Shown: positions 22,946 to 34,214 of the stretch, piece after piece | Layout of the letters: the number at the start of each line of letters is the position of its first letter | How positions within the stretch are numbered: position 1 is the stretch's first letter | Source of the DNA: Talinum fruticosum | Lineage: Eukaryota; Streptophyta; Magnoliopsida; Caryophyllales; Talinaceae | Assembly (NCBI GenBank): GCA_021018815.1 | Contig: JAITYX010000052.1 | Span: 1,664,501 to 1,728,500 of the forward strand | DNA: 64,000 nt | Direction: 5' to 3' | Position numbers and translations under genes: made by a program | The notes under the pieces: model-generated | Databases searched by the model: none | What the model saw: the letters and a program-made list of their open reading frames with translations, nothing else | Told to the model about the DNA's origin: nothing

Positions 22946-23300
22946 TATTAGTGTTCGAGTAAGGTAGTATTTCAACTAGCATTTGTATTAACTTTGAACT
23001 TGTCAAGTAATGTTTCTAAAATGTTAAGAAAATTAGTTTTTTACATTTTAAAGTAGTGCTTCATTTTATTTTATTTTGACAAAAACATCATTTCATTAAT
23101 TTATATTTAGAAAAATATTTATATTTTTTTATGTCAATTCACAATAATCAATTAACTTAATCAACAAATTTACTAAATATATTTATTCAACTACTCAGTT
23201 GAACAGTTATCCGCTAATAGGTATCAATTACGTAAATATTTATCCGATTACTACAAGCAATTATCCACTATTAAAACAACTTATTTTATCGAAGATGGGC
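22946..23300. mobile_element. Decayed hAT-like MITE, family 1
   Basis: The right part (ACTATTAAAACAACTTATTTTATCGAAGATGGGC) matches the right end of the element at 18699-19124. The left part (GTGTTCGAGTAAGGTAGT) matches its left end. The interior has diverged. Confidence 0.4.
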
Positions 23301-24740
23301 TTATAATCCTTGTGTGACGATGCTTAATTAATGACACCGACGGAGGATGAGTGGTGGGACGAAAAAGGTATCCCTCTGTAATAGCATTGATGGAGGTTCG
23401 TCTACTAAAATCTGTGAGATACACATTGTCGAAATTCGTACTCATCTAAGAGAGTTTGGCAATTGCTGTGGATCCTAAGCTCCACTCACCGACAATATAA
23501 GTGTGAGGTTTCGAGTTGGAGTACATTATAGCATGGTCGTGTATACTACCAAAGTTATTAGCTTGTCGTATGAGCTAAGGACCTAGGACCACCCCCAATA
23601 TCTTCTCATTTCTTCTTCTTCCTCATCAATCGTTTTAGAACATCAAACGTTTTGTACCTATGTATAGTCTACTTGAGGGCCGGGTTAATTTAAGGCACAA
23701 TATTGACTCATACGTAAGATAAACCTGCTCTTCAAAAAGACAATAAGTATAAGTAAGATATCGATGTTTCTTTCGAGAAATAGTAATTTTTAATAACCAT
23801 TAATTTTTTTATAATTATAGTGGATTATCAAATTGAGGATTTGTATTGTATTATTCACTGGCTATGTCGATGAGCACAACTAACACCTTAATCAAATCAA
23901 TCTTATTTACAAAAACGTATTATGTTTATTATTTTTCCGAAGGGTTTTACATGATTTGTTTTAAATAGGACAATTATGTTTGAAGAAGATATTTACAAAA
24001 TCATTTAAAAAAATTAAAATACTTATAAGTTATTTTAGAAAATGGAAGTGTACTCAACTATTTTTTAATCATAGGTATTAATTAGTTTGTCCGATAAAAT
24101 TTTTAAAAATTATTACAAATTTGAGTTTAAATTTTATTTACACCGATTTTAATGGTGACATTATGTACTACTAACATGTTTTGTCGCCTACTGTTTCGAA
24201 TTTGGTTTAGTTTGGGTAGGAGGCCAAGATAGATTACAAATGCTCAAACTATTTTAATTTTTGAAAAATAATATAATTTTTGGTTTATAGTTATTTAATC
24301 ATTAACAATAAAAGGCTTTGGTTATCACTACTATAGAATTGCATATATCAAAATTAGAATAAATGCAATTTTCTCTTATTTGTAAATATTGCAAACGCTG
24401 GAGTAAATTTTAACAGGGAAATGTTTTGAATAGTCAAGCAAGTTCAGTTCAATACATCGTGTTTTTACTTCTTAATTCGTTTCCGTGGATTGTTGCTTGA
24501 TTGATAGACGTTGATATGTTTAACGCTGGGCCGGCGCCGCGGGCTGTCACGTGCATGGGCCCATGATGTTGCATGGCCTCGTGCCATTAATATCCTTTGC
24601 AAATCAATTTATAGCCTGTCTTCAACCTCAACCCCCTCCCTTCCCCCAAAAACAAAAAAAGCTTTAATGTTACTTATTTGTTTATCTTTTTTGTACTTAA
24701 TTGTACGTTGGTAAGCTTATATTTGTATGTATTGTGTATT
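23301..24740. other. Intergenic, no gene seen
   Basis: No gene is supported. At 24520-24600 there is a short GC-rich island in AT-rich DNA with a G-box core (CACGTG, 24549-24554) and a palindromic GGGCCC (24559-24564). These resemble promoter elements, but no gene starts downstream within 700 bp, so their meaning is unclear. Confidence 0.35.
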
Positions 24741-24890
24741 ACTCCTCATGCCTAAAAAGTTGTTAAATTTTAAAAAGATAAAAAATTAAAAAATATTATT
24801 TATTATTCATGAGTTACTTTTTAAACTATATGAAGATACTAATTTTGAGATATCCAAAATAAAAAATTTTAATAATTTTTAAAGGACAGA
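24741..24890. mobile_element. Possible Stowaway-like MITE
   Basis: CTCCTCATGCCTAAAAAGTTG at the left and the inverted TTTTTAAAGGACAGAG at the right form imperfect terminal repeats next to a TA. The element is about 150 bp and non-coding. It differs in sequence from the Stowaway-like pair downstream of the first EXLA gene. Confidence 0.4.
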
Positions 24891-25257
24891 GAATTATAAT
24901 TTATTTGAAAGTCAGGGGCCATTTGTTATTCATATATTTAATACATTAGTTAACGATAAATACATTATTATGGTATTTTAGATGATATTGAATTTAGTTA
25001 GAGTTTAGATAAATTCAATTCAAATAAGTTTAATAAAAATCAATTTAAAAAACCAGATATAAATTAAATATTTTGACCAAAATTATGATTGTAGTAATAA
25101 TACAATAGTAATAACAATTATGCTTTTAAAATACACTACTACTAGAAAATACCTGAGAGAAAAAGGGCAAAAAGTTTTTAAAAAATGTAGCATAAATTGG
25201 TCACATGTGTTGTACGGCGGCGTGCTCAAGTGTACCCCACGGATAGCCTTGATCTTG

Positions 25258-25268
25258 CCTATATATTC
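25258..25268 (+). promoter_or_regulatory. TATA box of EXLA copy 1
   Basis: CCTATATATTC lies about 60-70 bp upstream of the ATG at 25329, followed by a pyrimidine-rich leader. Assignment is by position and sequence. Confidence 0.55.
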
Positions 25269-25328
25269 AAAAGCATAGGCATCACCCTCCCTCTGTCCTT
25301 ATCTCAAAACAAACAAAGCCCAGTAAAA

Positions 25329-28300
25329 ATGGCTCTGTTTCTCTGCTTCGTCTTCTTCCTCTTCTCATCCGCCGCTGCTACTTGTAACCAATGCGTCCTT
25401 TCTAAAGCTGCTTTCTTTGCCACCTCTTCTGGTCTTTCATGTAACTCTTCTCTCTCTCTCTCCATTTTCCTTGTTAATTATTTTGATTGGGGGTTTGGAG
25501 CCCAGATGTTTTCTGCTAAAAACAGTCCAGATTAAGAATGACCCAGTTAATCTTTCGTGGAAAAAACAAGTGGGTAACTTTGAATTTGATGATTTGTGGC
25601 AGCTGGAGCATGTGGGTATGGATCCTTGGCTTTGAACTTGTACGGTGGACACCTTGCCGCTGCTCTTCCTTCAATCTACAGAGGTGGTGTTGGCTGTGGT
25701 GCCTGCTACCAGGTACTTCCTCTCTCCTCCTCTCTAGATCTATACTTATGCACCCTTTTGGACAACTTTTTATCACGAAAAGGACATAACATAACACTGC
25801 CTATGACACTTACAAACATTGATTGTATTTGACCAAAAAAAGAAAAAAGAAAAAAAAAAAGGGAGGATTCTATAACTAGCCAGTGAAACGAGGCTTGACA
25901 TTGTCATGCCAAGGATGTCCAAGATGATTTCATGTAAGAGTTCATTCACGTAAAATGGGATACATTTACCAGATTTAAATATTTGAGCTTCTATTTTCTT
26001 GCGATGGTGGGGTTATATGAGATAAGTAGACAAATCCCCATGTAATTAGTAATTTAAAATAGCAATAGATTGAGATATTGTATTTACTCTAATATGAACC
26101 GTAATACAGATACTGATAAATTATTATATTAACTCATTATAATTAGTTAATTTAAATTTTATGTTTAAAAATATTGTTTGGGTGAGACTTTTTTTTAATA
26201 TTAAATCACGTTATTATTAAATTTGTGTAAATTTTATTAAGTTGAACGTAATCGACATATTTAAATTAATTATATTTAAATTAATCTTGTTCCTATGGCT
26301 TGGTAATCGTGTGAATCTATGTCATTCTTGTATTCCCTTTCTTTTTATAAGATTAAGGACATTATTAAGCACTCAAGATTCAGCATTTGGACGGACATTG
26401 ACAAATTATTTTAGACTGATAACATGGAAAAGTGTCCTGTAGCTATATGTGTTTGGCAATTTCACTCAATTCCGCTTGGTCCTTACTGCCTTTTCCCTCT
26501 ATCCTGAAAAATAGGTGGTAAATATGCCTTAAAAGAAGGTGAGCGGTTGAGAATGAGACAATCATTTGCATCACTCACTTCCCTCAAAGCTACCCGTGTT
26601 CTCTCCCCTCTCTCCCCCACCCTAATCTGGAGTTCTTGTCCCCTTTTGTTTTATAAAAAAATAGCCTTTGATTATTGATAATGATGATGAAATCTAAGGA
26701 CTATAGATCCAGCCAGTTGCAAGTTCTCAGCTAATGCAGAACACACTAAGCAAATCATCCATAACTACTTATCAACTTGATTAAGCCCTACATAAATCAG
26801 GACTGATGGATCAGATGTGGACTGGGTGTCCTCGTCACGATTGATGGGTGGAGCAGGCCTAGCGGGTGGTCCGGTATAGATAACCCTTGTATATTGTGGC
26901 TTTACACAACTTCAGAAAACTTTGGCCGAATCTGTTTAAGAATTAGATAGTAATTACTATTACAATGATGATGAACGCAGATAAGATGCAAGAACACTGC
27001 AGTATGTAGCACAACAGGGACTACAGTGGTGGTGAGTGATCTGCATGCTGATAAGACCAACACCACATCTTTTGTGCTGAGCAGCAGAGCTTTCAGGGCC
27101 ATGGCTTTACCAGGAAAGGACGAACTAGTCTTAAAGCTCGGCATTGTGGATATCGAGTATAAAAGGTAAAGCTACTCATCTTCTATATCTTATTTTAGCT
27201 TGGTAGATACAATATGGTGATTATCTAGTTATAATTCTTAATTTAAACTACTGTATATCTGCATTTGCTACTTGCCAGAGCTCCCTGTCATTTGCTGGTA
27301 ATGTCTAATGTGCCCTGCTTTCTTGCTTAAACAATTTATCTGGAGTGGGTTTTGGTTATGATGAATGTGGCGCGTGTTGAGGTCTAATTAGTGCTGGTAG
27401 ATTTATTTTAAGTATGTAATATTTTCAAATTGGTTATGAATTGGATGAACAATTGGTCGAATCAAATATCTGGGTCAGATTTATACTTAGCCAAGTCATT
27501 GATCGACCCATGTTTGGATGATATTGCCAAAATCAGGTTGGTATAACTTGGTTCAGTTTTTAGACAAATTGTCTTAGGATTACCTTCAACTTGGGGTACA
27601 ATAATCAGGTTAATATGTGGTTTACATTCAGTATTGTTGCCAACCAGTATAACAGATCTACAGCTTTCTGTCATATTTCCCTTGTGTTGATCAATAATGA
27701 TCAAAAACCATAGAAGAATCCTGCATTGGCAAGAGTGATAGATACTTGGTTGTTAATTTCATTTTGCTTATCAATCTTGCAACTACAAATAAATTGCATT
27801 ACTAATCCATTTGATAATTCTAACTATGCTGTTCAATTTTGTATCTATCAGGGTGCCTTGTGTCTATAAAGGCCAAAACCTGGCCCTCCGTGTGGAAGAA
27901 TACAGTAAATTTCCTACTTATCTGGCAATCAAAATCCTCTACCAAGGTGGTCTGACAGACATTCAGACAGCTGATGTAGCTCAGGTAAACACAAACAACA
28001 TGACATTATTCATCATCTCTTCGAAAACTCACTCTTTTCGTTTCGTCCTTTCCCATATCGAAAGTAATATCTACATGATCTGAAATTTGAATAGGATAGG
28101 CTTGAAAGATCCAATATTAATTTGAATGTAATGAACTAGACTTTTTGAATGTGACTTCTGGTTTTACAATGTAGGTTGGTCTAGGAAACTGGAAACCCTT
28201 GAAGCGGAACTATGGAGCAGTTTGGGACACCAGCGAAACTCCAGCCGGGCCATTGCAGTTTAGGTTTGCAATAAACTCTGGCTTTGATGCCCGGTACTTC

Positions 28301-28414
28301 AATACCAACCAAGTCCTACCCAAAAACTGGAAGCCCGGGGTTGTATACAACTCAACTGTTCAGATCAGCGACGTTGCCCTGGATGGTTGCACTCCTTGCA
28401 AACCCTGGAAATAG
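25329..28414 (+). CDS. Expansin-like A protein, tandem copy 1
   Basis: Secreted cell-wall protein of the expansin-like A family; wall-loosening activity has not been established for this family. Exons: 25329-25440, 25603-25712, 26981-27165, 27852-27984, 28175-28414. All introns are GT-AG and the frame is open throughout (259 residues; family about 260-265). A signal peptide is evident ([17 protein letters not shown]). The mature start, [12 protein letters not shown], corresponds to the EXLA hallmark CDRC-SKAAYF. The six-stranded double-psi beta-barrel domain ('GACGYGS', 'GCGACYQ', 'RCKN') covers residues of about 20-140, without the HFD motif of alpha and beta expansins. The C-terminal expansin/CBM63-like domain ('LQFRF', 'LPKNW') ends in 'GCTPCKPWK'. 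Intron 2 is long (1268 bp). A CT run follows the first donor, as in copy 2. The next gene, in the same orientation, is its paralogue. Confidence 0.93.
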
Positions 28415-28650
28415 ACTGTTCTGGGTTTGAAGTCTTGCTATGCTAAAATATGCATTTTGAAAATGTGTTTGTATGATCAAGCCTTTTTTTGGTCTGTGTT
28501 CGTCTCCTCTCAAATCTGTTGGGCTCTTAATCCCAACTTGTAAGCGGATGTTACCTTGTCTTTGTCAATAAGACTTGGAAAGTATTTTTACAGTATTTAT
28601 CTGTGGATGGTTTTGTACTGTTGCCAAGTGCATATAGTTGATATTATATA

Positions 28651-28931
28651 CTTCTTCCGTTTCAAAATATATGTCGTTTTAAGGTTATGTGGAGATATCA
28701 AGGAAACATAAATTTATGTTAAACTAAATGACAAATTTTATGTTAAAATATTAAGTTACCCCTATTTTTTATTGAAAATCAAAACAATTAATGAAAAAAT
28801 AAGAAAAATAAAGTAATTAATAAGGATAAAGTCGATAAATTAGTATTTAATATGTCATTAAAATTATAAAGTTACAAGCATTATGAAACGAAAAAGTTAA
28901 TTAAAGTCATATAAATTTTAAAACGGAGGGA
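28651..28931. mobile_element. Stowaway-like MITE, 3' flank of EXLA copy 1
   Basis: It is flanked by TA on both sides (28649-28650, 28932-28933). Terminal inverted repeats are CTTCTTCCGTTTCAAAATATATG and, from the right end, CTCCCTCCGTTTTAAAATTTATATG. It is about 281 bp long with no coding sequence. It starts about 235 bp past the EXLA stop codon, so it may overlap the transcript end. Confidence 0.7.
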
Positions 28932-29344
28932 GTAAACAAGTATGAGACCCTATCAGACCCTGTCGAATTCAAGAAAAGTCTGCATATATACATATACATA
29001 TATATACATTACCCGACTGTCAACCCTAAATATATGACAAAATCGCAACAGACTATTGGCTTATTTTTTGCCTTTCCTTTTAAGCTGAACTAATTTATAC
29101 TCATACGTTTGCACATGTGAGTTTAGTTTTACAATTAATGTCATAATAACAAAGTAATAAATGATGTCTCACATTGCTCTTTCCTTCCTATTTAATTTAA
29201 ATAAAAGAAAATCAATGCAAAACTCATAAATTGTTGAATTTGTGAGAAAATAGTATGGGCTTACAAGCACTGCTAAATTAAATTGATGATGGCACTTGCG
29301 TCATTGGACGATTGATAAGGGAAAAATTATCTCATTGAAATTTA

Positions 29345-29601
29345 CTCCCTACGTTTCAAAATACATGTCATTTTAAAGTTATCCGAAAATATCAACGAAA
29401 TACAAAATTCGTGCCAAATTTTATGGTAAAAGACTAAGTTGTTTTTATATTTTATTGGAAATGAAAAAAGAAGAGAAACAAAACAATTAATAAGGGTAAA
29501 GTTGGTAAACTAGTAATTAATATATCATTGGAATTGTAAGTGACAAGTATTATAAAATGAGAAAAATTAGTTAATTGACATGTATTTTGAAACGGATAAA
29601 A
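29345..29601. mobile_element. Stowaway-like MITE, second copy
   Basis: Same family and orientation as 28651-28931. Ends are CTCCCTACGTTTCAAAATACATG and, at the right, CATGTATTTTGAAACGGAT, bounded by TA dinucleotides. The interiors share long collinear stretches. Only about 410 bp separate the two copies. Confidence 0.65.
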
Positions 29602-29689
29602 TATTATTTATAATAAAAATTAGAGTCGGATTTGAATTAATTAATTATTTTTCGCATATTAATATCTAATTTGATTAAATTCTAATAGA

Positions 29690-32012
29690 GTATTAGAGAT
29701 ATTATTGTACATAAAATAATTGTAAATTATTTTTCTATATTATCTTCTATATATATAGAATGCCGGACTCCCATATTGTGTGAGTCATTCCGCCATTATC
29801 TTTCACATGGTATCGAGTCAAAGGATCGATTTAAAATTTTAGTGCAACCCTAGCAGCCGCCTCTGTCACACACAAAAAAAAAAATTGCTGCTATCGTTCA
29901 CGGTCGCTACTGTTCACGGTCGCCCAAACCCTAACCCTAGCTTTCTCTCTCCTCCATGGTCTGTCCTCCTTCCCGACTCGCCGTCGGCCACTTCTGCCGC
30001 TTGCGCCGCCGTCCCGGTAGCCGACCACTGCTCCTCCAGCTCGGTGCTTCCCCGTGCACTCCTCGCCGACGTCCATCTTCTTTCCTTCTCCCACTGCGAC
30101 TCGCCTCTGTTTCGGTTTCTCCTTGTGCGGCCTCCGTCGTCCCTACTGCCTCCGCCTCGGGGTTTACCTTCCCGCCGTCGCTGTCTCTCCCTCTCGTCGA
30201 ACGTCGGGCTCCTGCCGCCACCTTCGACGTCTTTCCCCGGCGCTTCGTTTGGAACATGCCGCCTCCATTGCTCGCCTTCGGTTTTCTTCGGGTCGCTGCG
30301 TTCTCCGCCACGCCCCTAGCCATGGTGGTCCTTCGGTCCCTGCCGACGACGTCACCGCCGGCTCCTTTGCTCCACCGCCACGGGGTGGTCCGCCGCCCCT
30401 TCCATCGTCTCTTTGGAAGGTAAACATTACTAATTACGTTACGATTATTCTTCGTTCGGTTGACAATTATTTATCTTGGCGAGAACAATTTTCCTCTTTC
30501 ACTATTATGCATCGATTAGTGGTATGCTTGATGGTTCTGTTTCTCAACCGTCGTCTCACTTAGTTGTTGCCCGGGTTGTTCGGTTGTCAATCCTAATTAC
30601 TCTTATTGGTTACGAGTTGATCAGTTGTTGCGTGCGTGCTTGGATTTTTGCTACTATTTCCCTAAAACTTTGAGTGAAGTTTGTAGCTTGCCTCGTTCCC
30701 TCCAAATTTGGCAACATTTAGAGCCTCGGTTTAACAATGCTAGTTTAGCTCGGGCTCTCGACCTTAAACGCATGCTTACTCATGTTTCAATGGGGAAAAT
30801 CAGTCCATGGATGATTATCTCCGAACCATTAAGAACATATTTGATTCACTTGCTACTATTCGGTCCCCATTACTGGACTTAGAACCGATTCGGTTTACTA
30901 CTGCTTGGGCTCCCTTCGAGTATCATACTTTTGTCACTTGCCTACTCTCTACTTCCTGGTGTTCACACTTTTGATGATCTGCGCTCCAAAATTTTTTTTT
31001 ACGAGCAATGGCTTAATTTTGTGCGTGCCCATGATCCCCTTACGCATCGGGCATTCGCCTCTCTTCTCTCGACTACTTTTGCACCAAAGAGTGATACTTC
31101 CAATTCGGGGGTGCATCTTTAGGGTCATCCGGCTCAGGAAAGGAAACTCTAGCCACTACAACAAAGGAAGAGGGGTTGGAATAATCGTAATCGAAGTTGC
31201 AACAATAATCGTAACCATCGACAAGTCTCCCACCACAACAATTCTTCCGATCGGGCCTCCCTTAGGAGTGTGCCTACAGTGCTCGCATTTCGTAATTCAA
31301 TTGGATCATTTTCTTGTACTTTTGGTCATTCTACTTCGTGTACTAACTACTCCCATGTAGGCACTAAGCTGTTCGAAGGGATATTAGGTTCCCGTCCTAA
31401 TGTTGTTTGCCGATTTGTCATGTTCCGGGGCATTCTGCCGATAGTTGCCCCAATCGTTATCAATCACGTCGGCAACCAGCAGCTTCCTGCATTTGCTACT
31501 TTCAATCCGGTTGAAAATGGTGAACAAGCTGTGGTATCCTGATTCAGCAGCGACCTCTCACATGACGCTCTGATGATGGTAAGCTATCTTCTAAATCTGT
31601 TTACTCCGGTCCTATTAAGGTTCGGGTTGGAAATGGAACCTCGTTACCTATTTCTAATGTTGGTACCTTGTCATTGCAAACCGCTTCTCGACCACTTCTT
31701 TTAAAACCTGTTTATCATGTGCCTCAACTTCAGCATAACCTTCACGTCGGTCAAACAGTTATGTCGAGATAATAATTGTCATGTCACCTTTCATTCCGAT
31801 TTTGTTTACGCAAAGGACAACACCTCGAGTGATGTTCTTTTGCGGACCCCGATGTAGGCAATGTCTATCCCTTATGCCCATTGAGACACCTCATCTTTCA
31901 GCTAACCTAACTCGAGTAAGACTCGGCGCTACCGGCATCGGAGACTAGGACATTGTGGAGATCGAGTTTTGGATTTACTTAGGAGAAATAAATCGTTAAA
32001 CTTCTTTGAGTT
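29690..32012 (+). mobile_element. Truncated Ty1/copia retrotransposon between the EXLA genes
   Basis: A partial LTR end (about 29690-29805, with CTATATATATAG) is followed by a degenerate primer site, TGGTATCGAGTC, at 29808-29819. After a GC-rich 5' segment (29890-30420), gag is legible with frameshifts: 'NYLSWREQF' near 30465, 'FNNASLARALDLKRMLT' near 30732-30780, then a DDYLRTIK segment. A zinc knuckle follows ('CHVPGHSADSC', about 31415-31450), then protease 'DSAATSHMT' (about 31540-31565) and a GAG-pre-integrase start ('RRLGHCGDRVLDLL', about 31935-31985). Integrase, RT and a 3' LTR are absent. Long overlapping frames at 29885-30563 are GC-rich artefacts of this element. Confidence 0.65.
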
Positions 32013-32794
32013 ATGATGGAATTGTTTGTGGCATGAGACATAGAAATTTGAGCAATTTTATTTGTGAAGTTTTCATTATGAAACTATTCAAGTGTTGATT
32101 GTATTGTCATTTTTTAAATTAGGTGCAAATAACATTATCAAAAACTTAAATTTGTGTCAATTTAGGTTTGTAAGTAAAATTTTTGAATAAAAACCTTACA
32201 TAAATTAAAATTTCAAAAATTTTATGAATTAATTAAATTAATTAACATTTTCTAAAATGTATCCCTCTTTTGGTGTAAACTAAAATGTATTATTAAATAA
32301 AATAAAACATAGGCCGCCCCACGTATGTTGCGCTTCAATTGTGAGTTTGTCACTGTGACGGTGGCGGGATATTTAAACAAACAAAAAATTTTAAAAATAA
32401 TTGTTTTCTGGAGTTCAATTTATATTGAAGTGGGGCCCAAGGCGAGTCAATCTCCAAGATCACGATGTTCCGTGCACGGGAAACCGTGACATTAACTATG
32501 CTTTCAATTCATAAAACTTTTTAAATTATTATTGGATATTTGAATGGAACGATTGTATATAGATTTATATTTTATTTACAAAAAAAATGATAATGAACAT
32601 TTTCTATTTATCAGCGTAGCCAATGTATATTGAGTTCAATGATTTGTAATTAATTGTTATTATAAATAATTTGATGATGTACTTGTTATGTTTAATGGAG
32701 ATTTGTTTTAAAAAAATAATAATTTGGTGATGTGAATCATATACTTCATATTATATTAAATTAAATTAACATAAGATATTTATTTTGTGTCTTC

Positions 32795-32893
32795 CGCAAG
32801 ATCGAGGTCCCGAGTACATTAGATCTCACGTTCGATTCCCTCCTCCATTAGTATTGTAATACCTTTTGTGACTCATCTACACCAAAAAAAAAA
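32795..32893 (+). mobile_element. Possible tRNA-derived SINE tail
   Basis: GTTCGATTCCC (near 32832) matches the RNA polymerase III B-box pattern, and the segment ends in a run of about 13 A (32883-32895). No matching A-box lies at the expected distance upstream, so it may be 5'-truncated. Confidence 0.3.
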
Positions 32894-33644
32894 AAATCAT
32901 CTTTTAATTTTATTTTTTAAATTTTTTATATGTTACTAACTTCTCTTTTTTTAAAAAAATATTTTACAACACCCCACTATGTGCAACTAATTATGTAAAG
33001 TTTGATTAGATGTAATATAATATAATCAACCCTTAACGTCGTTATATATAATTAGTGATGATAATTTATGGTAAAAATTTATCAAATAGATAAATAAAAA
33101 TGAGAATGACAAAATTATTAAATATTTTTCAAATTTAAAACATTTTAAACAACCAAATAAAATAAAATAAAAATATAAATACAAATTTGCTCTTGATTAC
33201 ATGATTGTATCCAACCCAATATTGCATATTGGTTGGGTTGTTTTACGACCCAAGAATTGTTTGCATATTCTTCCCTCTTTCCGAGTGGGTCATTTTTATG
33301 ACCTATGACCCAACAACTTTTCATTGTGTTTCATACTAATAACCTTTATATAAGACGATCCATATATTACTTGCATTATATTACTGCTACATGGATACCT
33401 TATTTAGTAAAATAAAATCTCATAAATCATAAATCATAAATCAATAAAATGATTAATAATGTTAAAACTTTAAATAAAATACTCCTATATAAATGATGCA
33501 AAAGGCAACTAAGGATATGTGTTATTCAAAAGTTATTTTATTTATATTTTTAATTTAGTACGATTTACATCAATAAAAATAAATACATTACCACATAATG
33601 TATGGAATTTAAGTTAATTTGTTTAGAAATTAGAAGAATAACTC

Positions 33645-33647
<3 letters not shown>

Positions 33648-33702
<55 letters not shown>
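33648..33702. repeat. (AT)n microsatellite
   Basis: About 27 uninterrupted AT repeats. Confidence 0.97.
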
Positions 33703-33706
<4 letters not shown>

Positions 33707-34062
33707 AATAAAATGATAGCCAAGTAAGTCTAGTGTTCATTCCCACTGAGAACTAGAAGTTGAAATATATTCAAAGTATTTATGGGGGATTCCGCCATCT
33801 CTCAAAATCTCTTCCCTCGCCTTCCCTTGTGTTTCCTCTTATAAAATAATATGACCCATACTATAGTATATAGTATATCTACCTTTGAAAAGCAAAAAGA
33901 ATAGAATTATTATTGCACCCACATGTTTTGCATTGAAAATTCAGTATCCCAATGTTCACCTGCACTCCCGTAGATCTCAACTTTCCCTAGTGTTAGTGCG
34001 TGTGTGTGTGTATACATATTCAAAGAATGAGTAGTAAGCCAAAACAAAGAAGGTCAGGGAAA

Positions 34063-34183
34063 ATGGCTCTGTTTGTTTGCATAGTCTTCTTCCTGCTCTT
34101 CTCATATGCCGCTGCTAGTTGCGACGAATGTGTCCGTTCCAAAGCTGCTTACTTTGCTAGCTCTGCTGGTCTTTCATGTAAAA

Positions 34184-34214
<31 letters not shown>

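Larger units (their letters stand above)
32013..33999. other. Intergenic between the EXLA genes
   Basis: No gene is supported. At 32795-32893 the words GTTCGATTCCC followed by an A-run resemble the tail of a tRNA-derived SINE (see separate entry). A long (AT)n microsatellite lies at 33648-33702. The last 100 bp hold the presumed promoter of EXLA copy 2, including a GT run (33995-34010) but no strong TATA box. Confidence 0.4.

Noticed and set aside
25516..25832. Overlapping frames on both strands around EXLA exon 2
   Set aside because: They are read-through or antisense shadows of the spliced EXLA exon.
29885..30563. Several long overlapping frames on both strands
   Set aside because: All lie in the GC-rich 5' part of the truncated copia element. 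Open frames on both strands here reflect composition, and the gag reading in shifted frames explains the region better.
34000..34062. Upstream in-frame ATG for EXLA copy 2
   Set aside because: It would place a charged stretch before the signal peptide. The start at 34063 matches copy 1 exactly.
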